Positions 49,065 through 56,874 of a stretch of DNA of 64,000 nt are shown here, piece by piece. The notes under the pieces were generated by a model. It did no database searches. It was not told the DNA's origin and worked only from the letters and a program-made list of their open reading frames with translations. Origin of the DNA: Flavobacteriaceae bacterium (lineage in GTDB: Bacteria > Bacteroidota > Bacteroidia > Flavobacteriales > Flavobacteriaceae); NCBI GenBank assembly GCA_014075215.1, contig CP046177.1:3906501-3970500 (forward strand), read 5' to 3'. The position numbers were made by a program, and so were the translations under genes. The first letter of the stretch is position 1. Each line of letters begins with the position of its first letter.

Positions 49065-51083
49065 CTATAATAATTTTAAAACAATGGTTTTTCCTTTCAC
49101 TAATTTCTCTCCGCTTTGTATGGATTGCGATTGTACTTTTCCAACACCAAACGTCTTTATTTTTAGGCCGATATTTTCTAATAAAGGAATGGCGTCCATG
49201 ACCGGCATGCCACTGACATCAGGCACTTTTGTATAGTTCTTTTGTATCTTTTCATGATGAGCAGTATACAGTTTTTCTATACTCTTAAAAGCTTCTTTAT
49301 GAATATCCACCTCATCATCAACCGGTGTATTTGTATATATTTTTTGAGCAATTTCTTTAAATACCGGAGCTGCAACAGTGGCTCCGTAATACCCCTTTTC
49401 CTTGTTAGGATCATGTATCACAACAATACAGGAATATTTGGGTTTATCCACAGGGAAAAAACCCGCAAAGGAGGCAATATACCTTTCACCTGAGTATCCT
49501 CCCGGTACGCGGTTGCCTTTTTTATCTGTATAAGAGGTGATATATTTTTTTGCCGTACCTGTTTTTCCTGCCATTGAAAAATTCGACGAATAAATATTGT
49601 CTGCAGTTCCTTTTAATACTACATTTTCCAGTACTTTTTTTACTTTTCTAATGGTTGACGGTGAGGCTATCTGTGAGCGGATCACTTCAGTTTTAAAAGT
49701 TTGAGTTGTTTTATTTTGATGTCGCAATTCTTTAATAAACTGCGGTTTTACCATTACACCGTCATTAGCAATGGCATTATAAAAAGTCAGCATTTGTAAT
49801 GGTGTCAGGGAAATTCCATATCCCCATGACATCCACTCCAAGGATGTTTTATACCAGTTTTTTTTGTCTTTGGGGTTTCTTATATAAGGGTTCCCCTCTC
49901 CTTTAATAGGGATCCCTATTTTTTCTGTCAACCCAAATTGTTTCATTTTGCTGTAAAACTTTTCCGGTTGATGGTCGTAATGTTTTCTGATGAGTTTTAC
50001 AATCCCCACATTGGAGGAAACTTCAAAAGCTCTTGCCGCAGATATTATTCCATATCCTCCCGTCTGAGAATCTTCTACTTTGTCTCCATGAATAAATATT
50101 TTTCCTCTTTCGGTATCAACTACCGTAGCGGTATCAATCATCTTATCATCTATGGCAGCCATCAGGCTTGCAAGTTTGAAGGTAGAACCCGGTTCGTGAG
50201 CTTCCCAGATGGCATAGTTTCTTTTCTCGTAGTATTTTCCTTTAGGCGTTTTTCCCAGGTTTGAAATCGCTCTTATTTCACCAGTGGCGGTTTCCATCAC
50301 CACAGCGCATCCGTGATCCGCTTCAAAATATTCCAGTTGCCTAAGCAATGCATGGTGTGTGATATCCTGAATATTCACATCAATCGTAGTAATGACATCC
50401 GATCCGTCTAACGGCTCTTTTTCATTGACATCATTAATGGGTTTCCATTGGTTTTTGGCTATTTTTTGCTTCCATCGCAAACCATTTACACCTGTCATCT
50501 CATCTGCAAAAGCTCCTTCAATTCCGGCTTCTCCTCTGTAATCATGATAGCCAATGGTTCTTTCTGCTATTTTACCGATAGGGTGTTCGCGAACCGTTTT
50601 GTGCTCTGCAATAAAACCTCCCTTATAAATGCCCAGTTTAAAAATAGGAAATGTCTTCATCTTTATATATTCATGATATCCTATATTTCTCGCAATTAGC
50701 AGATAACGATTCTTCTTTTTTCTTGCATTTCGTATTTTTTTATAGTAATAGGCTACCGATTTTCCTAATAATGCTGACAATGATTTGGATAAAGCCGCTA
50801 TGTTTTTATCAAAAACTTCTTTTTTTACTGTCATTGCATCCATTCTAATGGTATACTTAGAGACAGAAGTGGCTAATAATTTTCCGTCCGAAGAATACAC
50901 ATTTCCTTTGTTTGCATAAATCGTATCCTGTCTTTTTGTAATTTCGGTAGCAAGTTTTTGATATTTGTCTCCTTCCGTATACTGAATGCTTACTACTTTA
51001 AAAACAATCACACAAAGAAAAACGGCCATGAAAGCAGCTATCATGTAAAACTTTGTCAATATACCCTCTTTAAATGTGTTCAC
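49065..51083 (-). CDS. ftsI: FtsI/PBP3, septal transpeptidase with PASTA domain
   Basis: The 672-aa protein has one N-terminal membrane segment (FYMIAAFMAVFLCVIVFKVV) and a PBP dimer domain. The transpeptidase has SxxK in HEPGSTFKLASLMA, SxN in EVSSNVGIVKL and KTG in FSMAGKTGTAKKY. A C-terminal PASTA domain carries VPDVSGMPVMDAIPLLENIG. It cross-links septal peptidoglycan with FtsW. It lies between ftsL and murE with almost no spacing. Confidence 0.95.
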   Translation of the reverse strand: MNTFKEGILTKFYMIAAFMAVFLCVIVFKVVSIQYTEGDKYQKLATEITKRQDTIYANKGNVYSSDGKLLATSVSKYTIRMDAMTVKKEVFDKNIAALSKSLSALLGKSVAYYYKKIRNARKKKNRYLLIARNIGYHEYIKMKTFPIFKLGIYKGGFIAEHKTVREHPIGKIAERTIGYHDYRGEAGIEGAFADEMTGVNGLRWKQKIAKNQWKPINDVNEKEPLDGSDVITTIDVNIQDITHHALLRQLEYFEADHGCAVVMETATGEIRAISNLGKTPKGKYYEKRNYAIWEAHEPGSTFKLASLMAAIDDKMIDTATVVDTERGKIFIHGDKVEDSQTGGYGIISAARAFEVSSNVGIVKLIRKHYDHQPEKFYSKMKQFGLTEKIGIPIKGEGNPYIRNPKDKKNWYKTSLEWMSWGYGISLTPLQMLTFYNAIANDGVMVKPQFIKELRHQNKTTQTFKTEVIRSQIASPSTIRKVKKVLENVVLKGTADNIYSSNFSMAGKTGTAKKYITSYTDKKGNRVPGGYSGERYIASFAGFFPVDKPKYSCIVVIHDPNKEKGYYGATVAAPVFKEIAQKIYTNTPVDDEVDIHKEAFKSIEKLYTAHHEKIQKNYTKVPDVSGMPVMDAIPLLENIGLKIKTFGVGKVQSQSIQSGEKLVKGKTIVLKLL

Positions 51084-51087
51084 AGTA

Positions 51088-51417
51088 TTATTCTTTTTTT
51101 GAAATGACTCTTATTTTGGTTGGTGGGGTATGGGTTGGAAATAGTCCTATTTCTTTAGCCTTTTGCCTTATATTCGATTCCATTTTCATTTGCATCAAAA
51201 GAGTTTCGGAAGCTATATACGCTTCTCTTAGTGCAATCCTTTTTTTATGTAACTCCGAAATTTTTACTACTTTCTTATCTGCATCATGTGCACCGGAAAT
51301 CATCATTAACAGCAGCAGCACTATAAAAATGATGATTCGCCAATTTTTAAAAGCAGATTCATCTGTGAGAAAACTTCCTCTTAAAACATCATATATGTTC
51401 TTTCTGACCTTTGGCAT
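51088..51417 (-). CDS. ftsL: FtsL-like divisome protein
   Basis: The 109-aa protein has a cytoplasmic N-terminus, one membrane segment (WRIIIFIVLLLLMMISG) and a following periplasmic coiled coil (KKVVKISELHKKRIALREAY). This is the layout of the FtsL-like proteins found between rsmH and ftsI in Bacteroidota. FtsL forms part of the FtsQLB complex that activates FtsW-FtsI. Identity rests mainly on position and topology. Confidence 0.85.
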   Translation of the reverse strand: MPKVRKNIYDVLRGSFLTDESAFKNWRIIIFIVLLLLMMISGAHDADKKVVKISELHKKRIALREAYIASETLLMQMKMESNIRQKAKEIGLFPTHTPPTKIRVISKKE

Positions 51418-51418
51418 T

Positions 51419-52318
51419 TTAAGTATTTAAAGTTGCAATTCGTAATTTGGCACTACGGGCCCTGTTGTTTATTTTTATTTCTTCCGGTGCAGGGGTAATG
51501 AGTTTTCCAACTTTTTTTAGAGGTTCATTGGTATTGCCAAAAAAATCCTTTTCGACTTCTCCGCTAAACGTACCTGTTTTAATAAATCTCTTAACCAACC
51601 TGTCCTCTAAAGAATGGTATGAAATAACACTTAATCTCCCATCATTTTTTAATAAATCCGGCACTTGCCGTAAAAAATCTTTTAACGCCTCTAACTCTTT
51701 ATTTACTTCAATTCGAATAGCTTGAAATAATTGCGCTGTCATTTTATGTTCTTTTGAAACAGGTATATATCTTTTCAAAACCTGCTTTAATTGAAAACTT
51801 GTTTCTATCTTTTTATTTTTTCTTTCCTCTACAATAGTTTTTGCTATTTTTCTTGAGTTTCTCAATTCTCCGTATGAGGAGAATATGTCGGATAGTTCTT
51901 CTTCCGAATATTCATTGACAATTTTTTTTGCCGAAACAGCAGATTTCCGATTCATCCTCATATCCAGATCGGTATCAAATCTTGTAGAAAACCCCCTCTT
52001 TGCCGTATCAAATTGATGGGAAGAAACTCCTAAATCAGCCAAAATTCCATCTACTCTCCTAACTTTGTAAAATTTCAAAAACCCGGAAATAAGTCTAAAG
52101 TTCCCCAAAATCAATGTAAATCTTTCATCATCCATTGCATTAGCCAAAGCGTCCCTATCCTGATCAAAAGCAAACAGCTTCCCTTTTGGTCCAAGTCTTT
52201 TTATAATTTCTCCCGAATGACCTCCTCCGCCATACGTAACGTCCACATAAACCCCATTTTCTTTTATAGCTAAAGCAGCTACACTCTCTTTTAGTAATAC
52301 GGAACTATGATAATTCAT
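51419..52318 (-). CDS. rsmH: RsmH (MraW), 16S rRNA cytosine-1402 N4-methyltransferase
   Basis: The 299-aa protein has the SAM loop YVDVTYGGGGHSGEIIKRLG and FAFDQDRDALANA, followed by GILADLGVSSHQFDTAKRGF. DTDLDMRMNR-like and ALFQAIRIEVN-like segments follow (here QLFQAIRIEVNKELEALKDF), then SYHSLEDRLVKRFI. It modifies C1402 in the ribosomal P site. It overlaps the mraZ end by 14 bp. Confidence 0.95.
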   Translation of the reverse strand: MNYHSSVLLKESVAALAIKENGVYVDVTYGGGGHSGEIIKRLGPKGKLFAFDQDRDALANAMDDERFTLILGNFRLISGFLKFYKVRRVDGILADLGVSSHQFDTAKRGFSTRFDTDLDMRMNRKSAVSAKKIVNEYSEEELSDIFSSYGELRNSRKIAKTIVEERKNKKIETSFQLKQVLKRYIPVSKEHKMTAQLFQAIRIEVNKELEALKDFLRQVPDLLKNDGRLSVISYHSLEDRLVKRFIKTGTFSGEVEKDFFGNTNEPLKKVGKLITPAPEEIKINNRARSAKLRIATLNT

Positions 52319-52772
52319 TCATATCCGTATTTCCCATGACCTCTTCTGCCAGTGAAGCAAAATCAGAAGCAGATACATCTACTGCTTCTTCATAATTGTC
52401 TTTATCCCAAACTTCAATAATATTGATAGCCGAAGACAATACTACTTTTTTATCAATATTAGCAAAGCCATATAAATCTTTCGGAATCAATAATCTACCG
52501 GACACATCTAATGCTATCATTTTTACTCCGGCAGTAAACCTTCTGATAAAATCATTGTTCTTTTTCACAAACCTGTTTAGGCCGTGAATTTTCTGCATCA
52601 TTGCATTCCATTCCTGCATAGGATATAACTCCAGGCAGGGTTGAAAAACGCTTCTTTTCATTACAAATCCTTCTTGTAAGATAGGTGCTAACTGTTTTTT
52701 TAGAGCAGCAGGCAACATCAACCTTCCTTTGGCATCTGCCATACATTCGTATGTTCCTGTTAAATGTACCAT
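52305..52772 (-). CDS. mraZ: MraZ, transcriptional regulator of the dcw cluster
   Basis: The 155-aa protein has two SpoVT/AbrB-like swapped-hairpin repeats, visible as YECMADAKGRLMLPAALKKQ and MIALDVSGRLLIPKDLYGFA. MraZ forms a ring and binds direct repeats upstream of its own gene. A three-fold 10-bp repeat lies 40 bp upstream of its ATG. It heads the minus-strand run of thirteen division and cell-wall genes. Confidence 0.95.
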   Translation of the reverse strand: MVHLTGTYECMADAKGRLMLPAALKKQLAPILQEGFVMKRSVFQPCLELYPMQEWNAMMQKIHGLNRFVKKNNDFIRRFTAGVKMIALDVSGRLLIPKDLYGFANIDKKVVLSSAINIIEVWDKDNYEEAVDVSASDFASLAEEVMGNTDMNELS

Positions 52773-52796
52773 CTCTTTACTCCCCGGATTTTAGTT

Positions 52797-52804
52797 CAAA
52801 TGTA
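52797..52804 (-). promoter_or_regulatory. -7 box of the mraZ/dcw promoter
   Basis: On the minus strand TACATTTG matches TAnnTTTG, 25 bp before the mraZ ATG. The -33 region falls within the 10-bp repeats that follow upstream. Confidence 0.6.
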
Positions 52805-52813
52805 AAAAAAAAA

Positions 52814-52843
52814 TACCACTTTTTACCACTTTTTACCACTTTG
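52814..52843 (-). promoter_or_regulatory. predicted MraZ operator: three direct 10-bp repeats
   Basis: On the minus strand AAAGTGGTAA is repeated three times with an exact 10-bp period (plus strand TACCACTTTT). MraZ of other bacteria binds TGGG/GTGG-type repeats with 10-bp spacing just upstream of mraZ, so this is a strong candidate for autoregulation of the cluster. Confidence 0.7.
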
Positions 52844-52923
52844 TTAATAAAATTTTAAAAAACAACTTTTAAATAATCCGGAAACTGATAATTCAAAATC
52901 GATGGATTCTTATAAAAAAGAAT

Positions 52924-52931
52924 TACATTTG
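52924..52931 (+). promoter_or_regulatory. -7 box of the hydrolase-engB-rluA group
   Basis: TACATTTG, 24 bp before the ATG at 52955, divergent to the mraZ promoter. Confidence 0.6.
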
Positions 52932-52954
52932 CCGCCAAGTTCAATGTATAGACA

Positions 52955-53719
52955 ATGACTAAAAATCTTATCACTGAGGGAGGGTACAACTATATTGAAG
53001 CCGGTGAAGGAAGATCTATCATAGTTCTTCATGGCCTGATGGGAGGGCTCAGCAATTTTGATGAGGCTTTTCAACATTTTTCAAAAATAGGATATAAGGT
53101 CTTAATGCCTGAACTTCCGTTATACACTTTACCACTTCTAAAGACAAATGTTAAAAATTTGGCGAAGTTTATTCGCAACTTTATAGCGTACAAAAACTTA
53201 AAAGATGTTATTTTGCTGGGTAATTCTTTGGGAGGTCATATAGGTTTGTATTATACCAAACATTACCCTGGGGATATTGCTGCTTTGGTACTTACCGGAA
53301 GTTCCGGTTTGTATGAAAAATCTATGGGTGACAGCTATCCAAAAAGGGGGAGCTATGAGTATGTCGAGCAAAAAACCAAAAGTGTTTTTTATGATCCAAA
53401 GGTAGCTACGAAAGAGCTTATTAATGAGGTTTACAAAATTGTTAATGATCGAAATTCCGTCATCAGGACATTGGCAATTGCCAAAAGTGCGATCAGACAC
53501 AACATGGCAAATGATCTGCCAAATATAAAGCAGCCTACCTGCCTTATCTGGGGAAAACAAGACCATGTAACTCCTCCTGAAGTAGCGGAAGACTTCCATA
53601 AATTACTGCCGGATTCCGATTTGTTCTGGATAGATAAATGTGGTCATGCTGCCATGATGGAAACTCCTAAAGAGTTTAACTCGATATTGGAAAAATGGTT
53701 TCGGGAAAGAGATTTGTAG
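52955..53719 (+). CDS. alpha/beta hydrolase, substrate unknown
   Basis: The 254-aa protein has the oxyanion region IIVLHGLMGGLSNFDEAF and the nucleophile elbow LLGNSLGGHIGLY (Ser). The acid is in IWGKQDHVTPPEVAE (Asp) and the His in DKCGHAAMMETPKEF, completing the triad. The substrate cannot be told. It is cytoplasmic, without signal peptide. It is the first gene of a three-gene plus-strand group with engB (3 bp later) and a pseudouridine synthase, divergent from the dcw cluster. Confidence 0.85.
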   Translation: MTKNLITEGGYNYIEAGEGRSIIVLHGLMGGLSNFDEAFQHFSKIGYKVLMPELPLYTLPLLKTNVKNLAKFIRNFIAYKNLKDVILLGNSLGGHIGLYYTKHYPGDIAALVLTGSSGLYEKSMGDSYPKRGSYEYVEQKTKSVFYDPKVATKELINEVYKIVNDRNSVIRTLAIAKSAIRHNMANDLPNIKQPTCLIWGKQDHVTPPEVAEDFHKLLPDSDLFWIDKCGHAAMMETPKEFNSILEKWFRERDL

Positions 53720-53722
53720 CTA

Positions 53723-54334
53723 ATGAAAATTAAATCTGCCGATTTTATCATTAGCAATACGGATGTATTCAAGTGCCCCAAAGACAGCATTCCGGAATAT
53801 GCTCTTATCGGACGATCTAACGTCGGAAAATCCTCATTGATCAATATGTTAATGGCGCGAAAAAATTTAGCAAAAACATCGGGAACTCCCGGGAAAACTC
53901 AACTCATCAATCATTTTAAAATAAATAATGAGTGGTTTTTGGTAGACTTACCCGGTTACGGGTATGCTAAAGTTTCTAAAGAAAAGAAAGCTGGTTTTGG
54001 GTATTTTATTAAGGATTATTTTAAACGAAGAGAACAATTGGTATGTGCTTTTGTTTTAATAGATTCCAGGCATGACCCTCAAAAAACAGATCTGGAGTTC
54101 ATGCGGTTTTTAGGAGAACATCAAATTCCGTTCTGTATTGTTTTTACGAAAGCCGATAAGTTGGGAAGCTCAAAACTGAATAAACAAATTACTTCCTATA
54201 AAAAAAGATTATTACACACCTGGGAAACCGTTCCTACTACTTTTATTACTTCCTCACCTTCCGGGCTTGGGCGCGATGAATTTCTAACATTTATTCATAA
54301 AGTCAATCAGGATATTGCGGATGATTTTATGTAA
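53723..54334 (+). CDS. engB: EngB (YihA/YsxC), ribosome biogenesis GTPase
   Basis: The 203-aa TRAFAC GTPase has G1 LIGRSNVGKSSLINML, G2 region SGTPGKTQLINHFK, G3 LVDLPGYGYAKVSKEKK, G4 VFTKADKLG and a G5-like TSSPSGLGRDEF. The YGYAKV signature is specific for EngB, which assists large subunit assembly. It is packed between the hydrolase and the pseudouridine synthase gene. Confidence 0.95.
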   Translation: MKIKSADFIISNTDVFKCPKDSIPEYALIGRSNVGKSSLINMLMARKNLAKTSGTPGKTQLINHFKINNEWFLVDLPGYGYAKVSKEKKAGFGYFIKDYFKRREQLVCAFVLIDSRHDPQKTDLEFMRFLGEHQIPFCIVFTKADKLGSSKLNKQITSYKKRLLHTWETVPTTFITSSPSGLGRDEFLTFIHKVNQDIADDFM

Positions 54335-54339
54335 CTTCT

Positions 54340-55026
54340 ATGCATTCTATTAAGGGTATGTTATCTGTTTTATACGAAGACAATCATATGATTATTGTCA
54401 ATAAAAAAGCCGGAGATATTGTGCAGGGCGACAGAACAGGAGATATTCCTTTGAGCGAGTTGGTTAAACAATATCTAAAAAAAAAGTACCACAAACCCAA
54501 TGATGTTTTTTTAGGTGTCGTACACCGATTAGACAGGCCCACAAGCGGCATTGTATTATTTGCCAAAACTTCTAAGTCTTTGAGGCACCTGAATGAAATG
54601 CTACGAGAAAAGCAAATACAAAAAACCTATTGGGCCGTTGTTAAAAACAAACCCGTAAAAGATCATGATACCCTTATTCATTTTTTAAAGAAGAATCCCA
54701 AAAGCAATAAATCTACCGTTTTTAGTAAAGAAACTCCGGGTAGTAAAAAGGCTGTTTTACACTATAAAGTCATAAAATCATTGACTCATTATTTTCTACT
54801 GGAAATCCATCTGGAAACCGGCAGACATCACCAAATCAGAGCACAGCTTTCTTTTATAGGAAGCCCTGTAAAAGGAGATTTAAAATACGGTTTTAATCGG
54901 ACTGTTAAAAACAGGAGTATATACTTACATGCAAGAAAAATACAATTCATTCATCCGGTAAAAAAAGAAGAAATTCAAATTACTGCTCCTCCTTCAAATG
55001 ATGTGATTTGGCACACTTGTTTATAA
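54340..55026 (+). CDS. RluA-family RNA pseudouridine synthase
   Basis: The 228-aa protein has the catalytic motif VVHRLDRPTSGIVLFAKTSK (Asp of HRLD), an N-terminal VLYEDNHMIIVNKKAGDIVQ and the C-terminal LETGRHHQIRAQLSFIGSPV. No S4 domain precedes the catalytic part, which starts almost at once. The target, rRNA or tRNA, is not determined. It ends the engB group, 5 bp after engB. Confidence 0.9.
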   Translation: MHSIKGMLSVLYEDNHMIIVNKKAGDIVQGDRTGDIPLSELVKQYLKKKYHKPNDVFLGVVHRLDRPTSGIVLFAKTSKSLRHLNEMLREKQIQKTYWAVVKNKPVKDHDTLIHFLKKNPKSNKSTVFSKETPGSKKAVLHYKVIKSLTHYFLLEIHLETGRHHQIRAQLSFIGSPVKGDLKYGFNRTVKNRSIYLHARKIQFIHPVKKEEIQITAPPSNDVIWHTCL

Positions 55027-55080
55027 TAGGGTTTCAAGTTTGAAAGTTCCGAGTTTAAAGTTCGTTCATTTTTAACAGTA

Positions 55081-55243
55081 TGAGACCTTTGCAGAATTGA
55101 TTTGACAAAAAAGTTCGACGCCCGAAGAACATTTTCAACCGGAATAACCTATTGGTTTTGAGGATTTAAAATTTTCGAGAAGAAAGAAATCTGAAACTAA
55201 ATCAATTCAAATGCGGAATATATCACTAACGGCAAAGGTCTCA
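55081..55243. repeat. 163-bp nested palindromic element (family 3)
   Basis: The outer arms TGAGACCTTTGC and GCAAAGGTCTCA are perfect (12 bp). Inner arms GAATTGATTT (55094-55103) and AAATCAATTC (55199-55208) are also perfect. The middle is AT-rich and without a gene. Directly upstream is a copy of the AACTTT-type intergenic repeat. It is probably a MITE-like element; together with the 150 bp after it, it fills the gap between the pseudouridine synthase and the IS3 element. Confidence 0.6.
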
Positions 55244-55459
55244 GTATGGTTTTTTTAATAAAAATTACCGGAGGCTCTATATCCGTTTTTCAAATGACAA
55301 TAGATTAACCCTTCTTCGCTCTACCCTTTTAAAACACAGGAAAAACACTATTTTCTTATGATATATTGGTTTTATGTAATGATATACACCATTACGTGGA
55401 CTTGCTACATTTAGAGTGACAAAGAGTTAAGCTAATTTTATCTAAAATAACTTAACCAT

Positions 55460-55759
55460 ATGAAACGAAGAAAATACAGTAAAGAGTTTAAAATTAAAGC
55501 AGTAGAATTAAGCAATGTACGAGGTAACACAAAGCAGATTGCCATGGAATTGGGAATCAGTGCAGATCTTATTTACAGATGGCGTAGAGAATTAGAACAG
55601 CGTCCTGATTTAGCTTTTAGCGGTAATGGCGTCAAACAACTCACAGAAGATCAGAAAGAGTTAGAGCGATTACGTAAACAGCTCAAGGATGTTACCATGG
55701 AGCGGGATATCTTAAAAAAGGCCGTGAGCATCTTCTCCAAGAGCGATCGGAAGTATTGA
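55460..55759 (+). CDS. IS3-family OrfA of the intact copy
   Basis: The 99-aa protein has an HTH_Tnp_1-type domain (RGNTKQIAMELGISADLIYR) and a leucine-zipper-like C-terminal helix (DQKELERLRKQLKDVTMERD). At 55714-55720 the sequence A-AAA-AAG is in the correct phase for -1 frameshifting. The -1 frame from there to orfB has no stop, so an OrfAB fusion transposase can be made. Confidence 0.85.
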   Translation: MKRRKYSKEFKIKAVELSNVRGNTKQIAMELGISADLIYRWRRELEQRPDLAFSGNGVKQLTEDQKELERLRKQLKDVTMERDILKKAVSIFSKSDRKY

Positions 55760-56625
55760 AATTTATCAAAGATTACAGTAGAGAATATCCGGTTGGGAAG
55801 ATGTGTAAAATTTTTAAAATTAGTAGAAACAGTTATTACAGGAGTAAGAATTATGTTCCATCAGATAGAGATGGAAAAAATCGTATGCTACTCTCTGAGA
55901 TTCACCGTATCTGTGAGCGAAGTAAATCTACTTATGGAAGTCCTAGAATTACAGAGGAACTCAAAGCTAAAGGGTTTAAAGTATCTAGGCCTAGGGTAGC
56001 ACGATTGATGAAAAAACACGGGATTAAAGCAGTTCGTAAAAAGAAATTTGTTGTCACGACAGATTCTAAGCATCAATATCCAGTAGCTGATAATGTATTG
56101 GATAGAGATTTTAAAGCTACCGCTGCTGCACAGAAATGGGTTTCTGATATTACCTATTTAAAGACTGCACAAGGATGGCTGTACTTAACGGTAATTATTG
56201 ACCTGTTTGATCGTAAAGTCATTGGTTGGTCTTTGAGCAATGGACTCAAAGCAAGACAAACTATCATTGCTGCATGGAGAATGGCTGTAAACAACAGAAT
56301 GCCTTGTGAAGGTATGATTTTTCATTCTGATCGAGGTGTACAATACGCATCTCATGCGTTTGTTAATATCCTTAAAAGTTATCATGTAACACCCAGTATG
56401 AGTAGAAAAGGAAACTGTTGGGATAATGCAGTAGCTGAATCTTTTTTTAAAACAATCAAAACAGAACTAATGATAGACAATAAGTTTATATCCAACAAAA
56501 GTCTTCAAATTAAAGTCTTTGAATACATAGAAACTTGGTACAACAGATACAGAAGACATTCTGCTCTTGGTTACAAAAATATCATCGAATTTGAAAAATT
56601 ATATCAAATCAAAAATGTAGCTTAA
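55756..56625 (+). CDS. IS3-family OrfB transposase (DDE) of the intact copy
   Basis: The 289-residue frame begins with TTG overlapping the OrfA stop, consistent with production by frameshifting. It has an HTH_21-like part (RICERSKSTYGSPRITEELK) and an rve core with the DDE residues in WVSDITYLKTAQGW, FHSDRGVQYASHAF and WDNAVAESFFKTIKTEL. No defects are visible. Confidence 0.88.
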   Translation: MKFIKDYSREYPVGKMCKIFKISRNSYYRSKNYVPSDRDGKNRMLLSEIHRICERSKSTYGSPRITEELKAKGFKVSRPRVARLMKKHGIKAVRKKKFVVTTDSKHQYPVADNVLDRDFKATAAAQKWVSDITYLKTAQGWLYLTVIIDLFDRKVIGWSLSNGLKARQTIIAAWRMAVNNRMPCEGMIFHSDRGVQYASHAFVNILKSYHVTPSMSRKGNCWDNAVAESFFKTIKTELMIDNKFISNKSLQIKVFEYIETWYNRYRRHSALGYKNIIEFEKLYQIKNVA

Positions 56626-56874
56626 CTTTTTGTACCATTTTTTGTTGCATATCCAACGTCTATAATCTTAAATCTGTTTTGGTTATTTGTAGTTTACCAA
56701 ATTATAAGACTCAAAAATTACCACTAACAAATTGTATTTTTTTTAAACATGTGTCAACAAAAATTAAAAAGACTTAAAGATTTGTTAACTTTTTTGTGTT
56801 TTTTTTTGTTAAAAAATTGGAGTTTTAATATTTATTTAAGACTTTTGACATTAATTAATTCAAACAATTATACA

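Larger units (their letters stand above)
55397..56655 (+). mobile_element. IS3-family element, intact copy, 1,259 bp, TSD ACG
   Basis: Starts TGGACTTGCTACATTTAGAG and ends GCAACAAAA-type sequence reading TGGATATGCAACAAAAAATG from the other side. ACG is duplicated at 55394-55396 and 56656-56658. It carries orfA, orfB and an A-AAA-AAG slip site, and is the sister of the broken copy at 29394 in opposite orientation. Confidence 0.9.

Noticed and set aside
52814..52843. Triple 10-bp repeat as a CRISPR or iteron
   Set aside because: Too short, no spacers, and its place at the mraZ promoter explains it as an operator.
56749..56874. Upstream extension of the SusC-like frame
   Set aside because: The signal peptide begins at the ATG at 56875; the extension is leader DNA that happens to be open.
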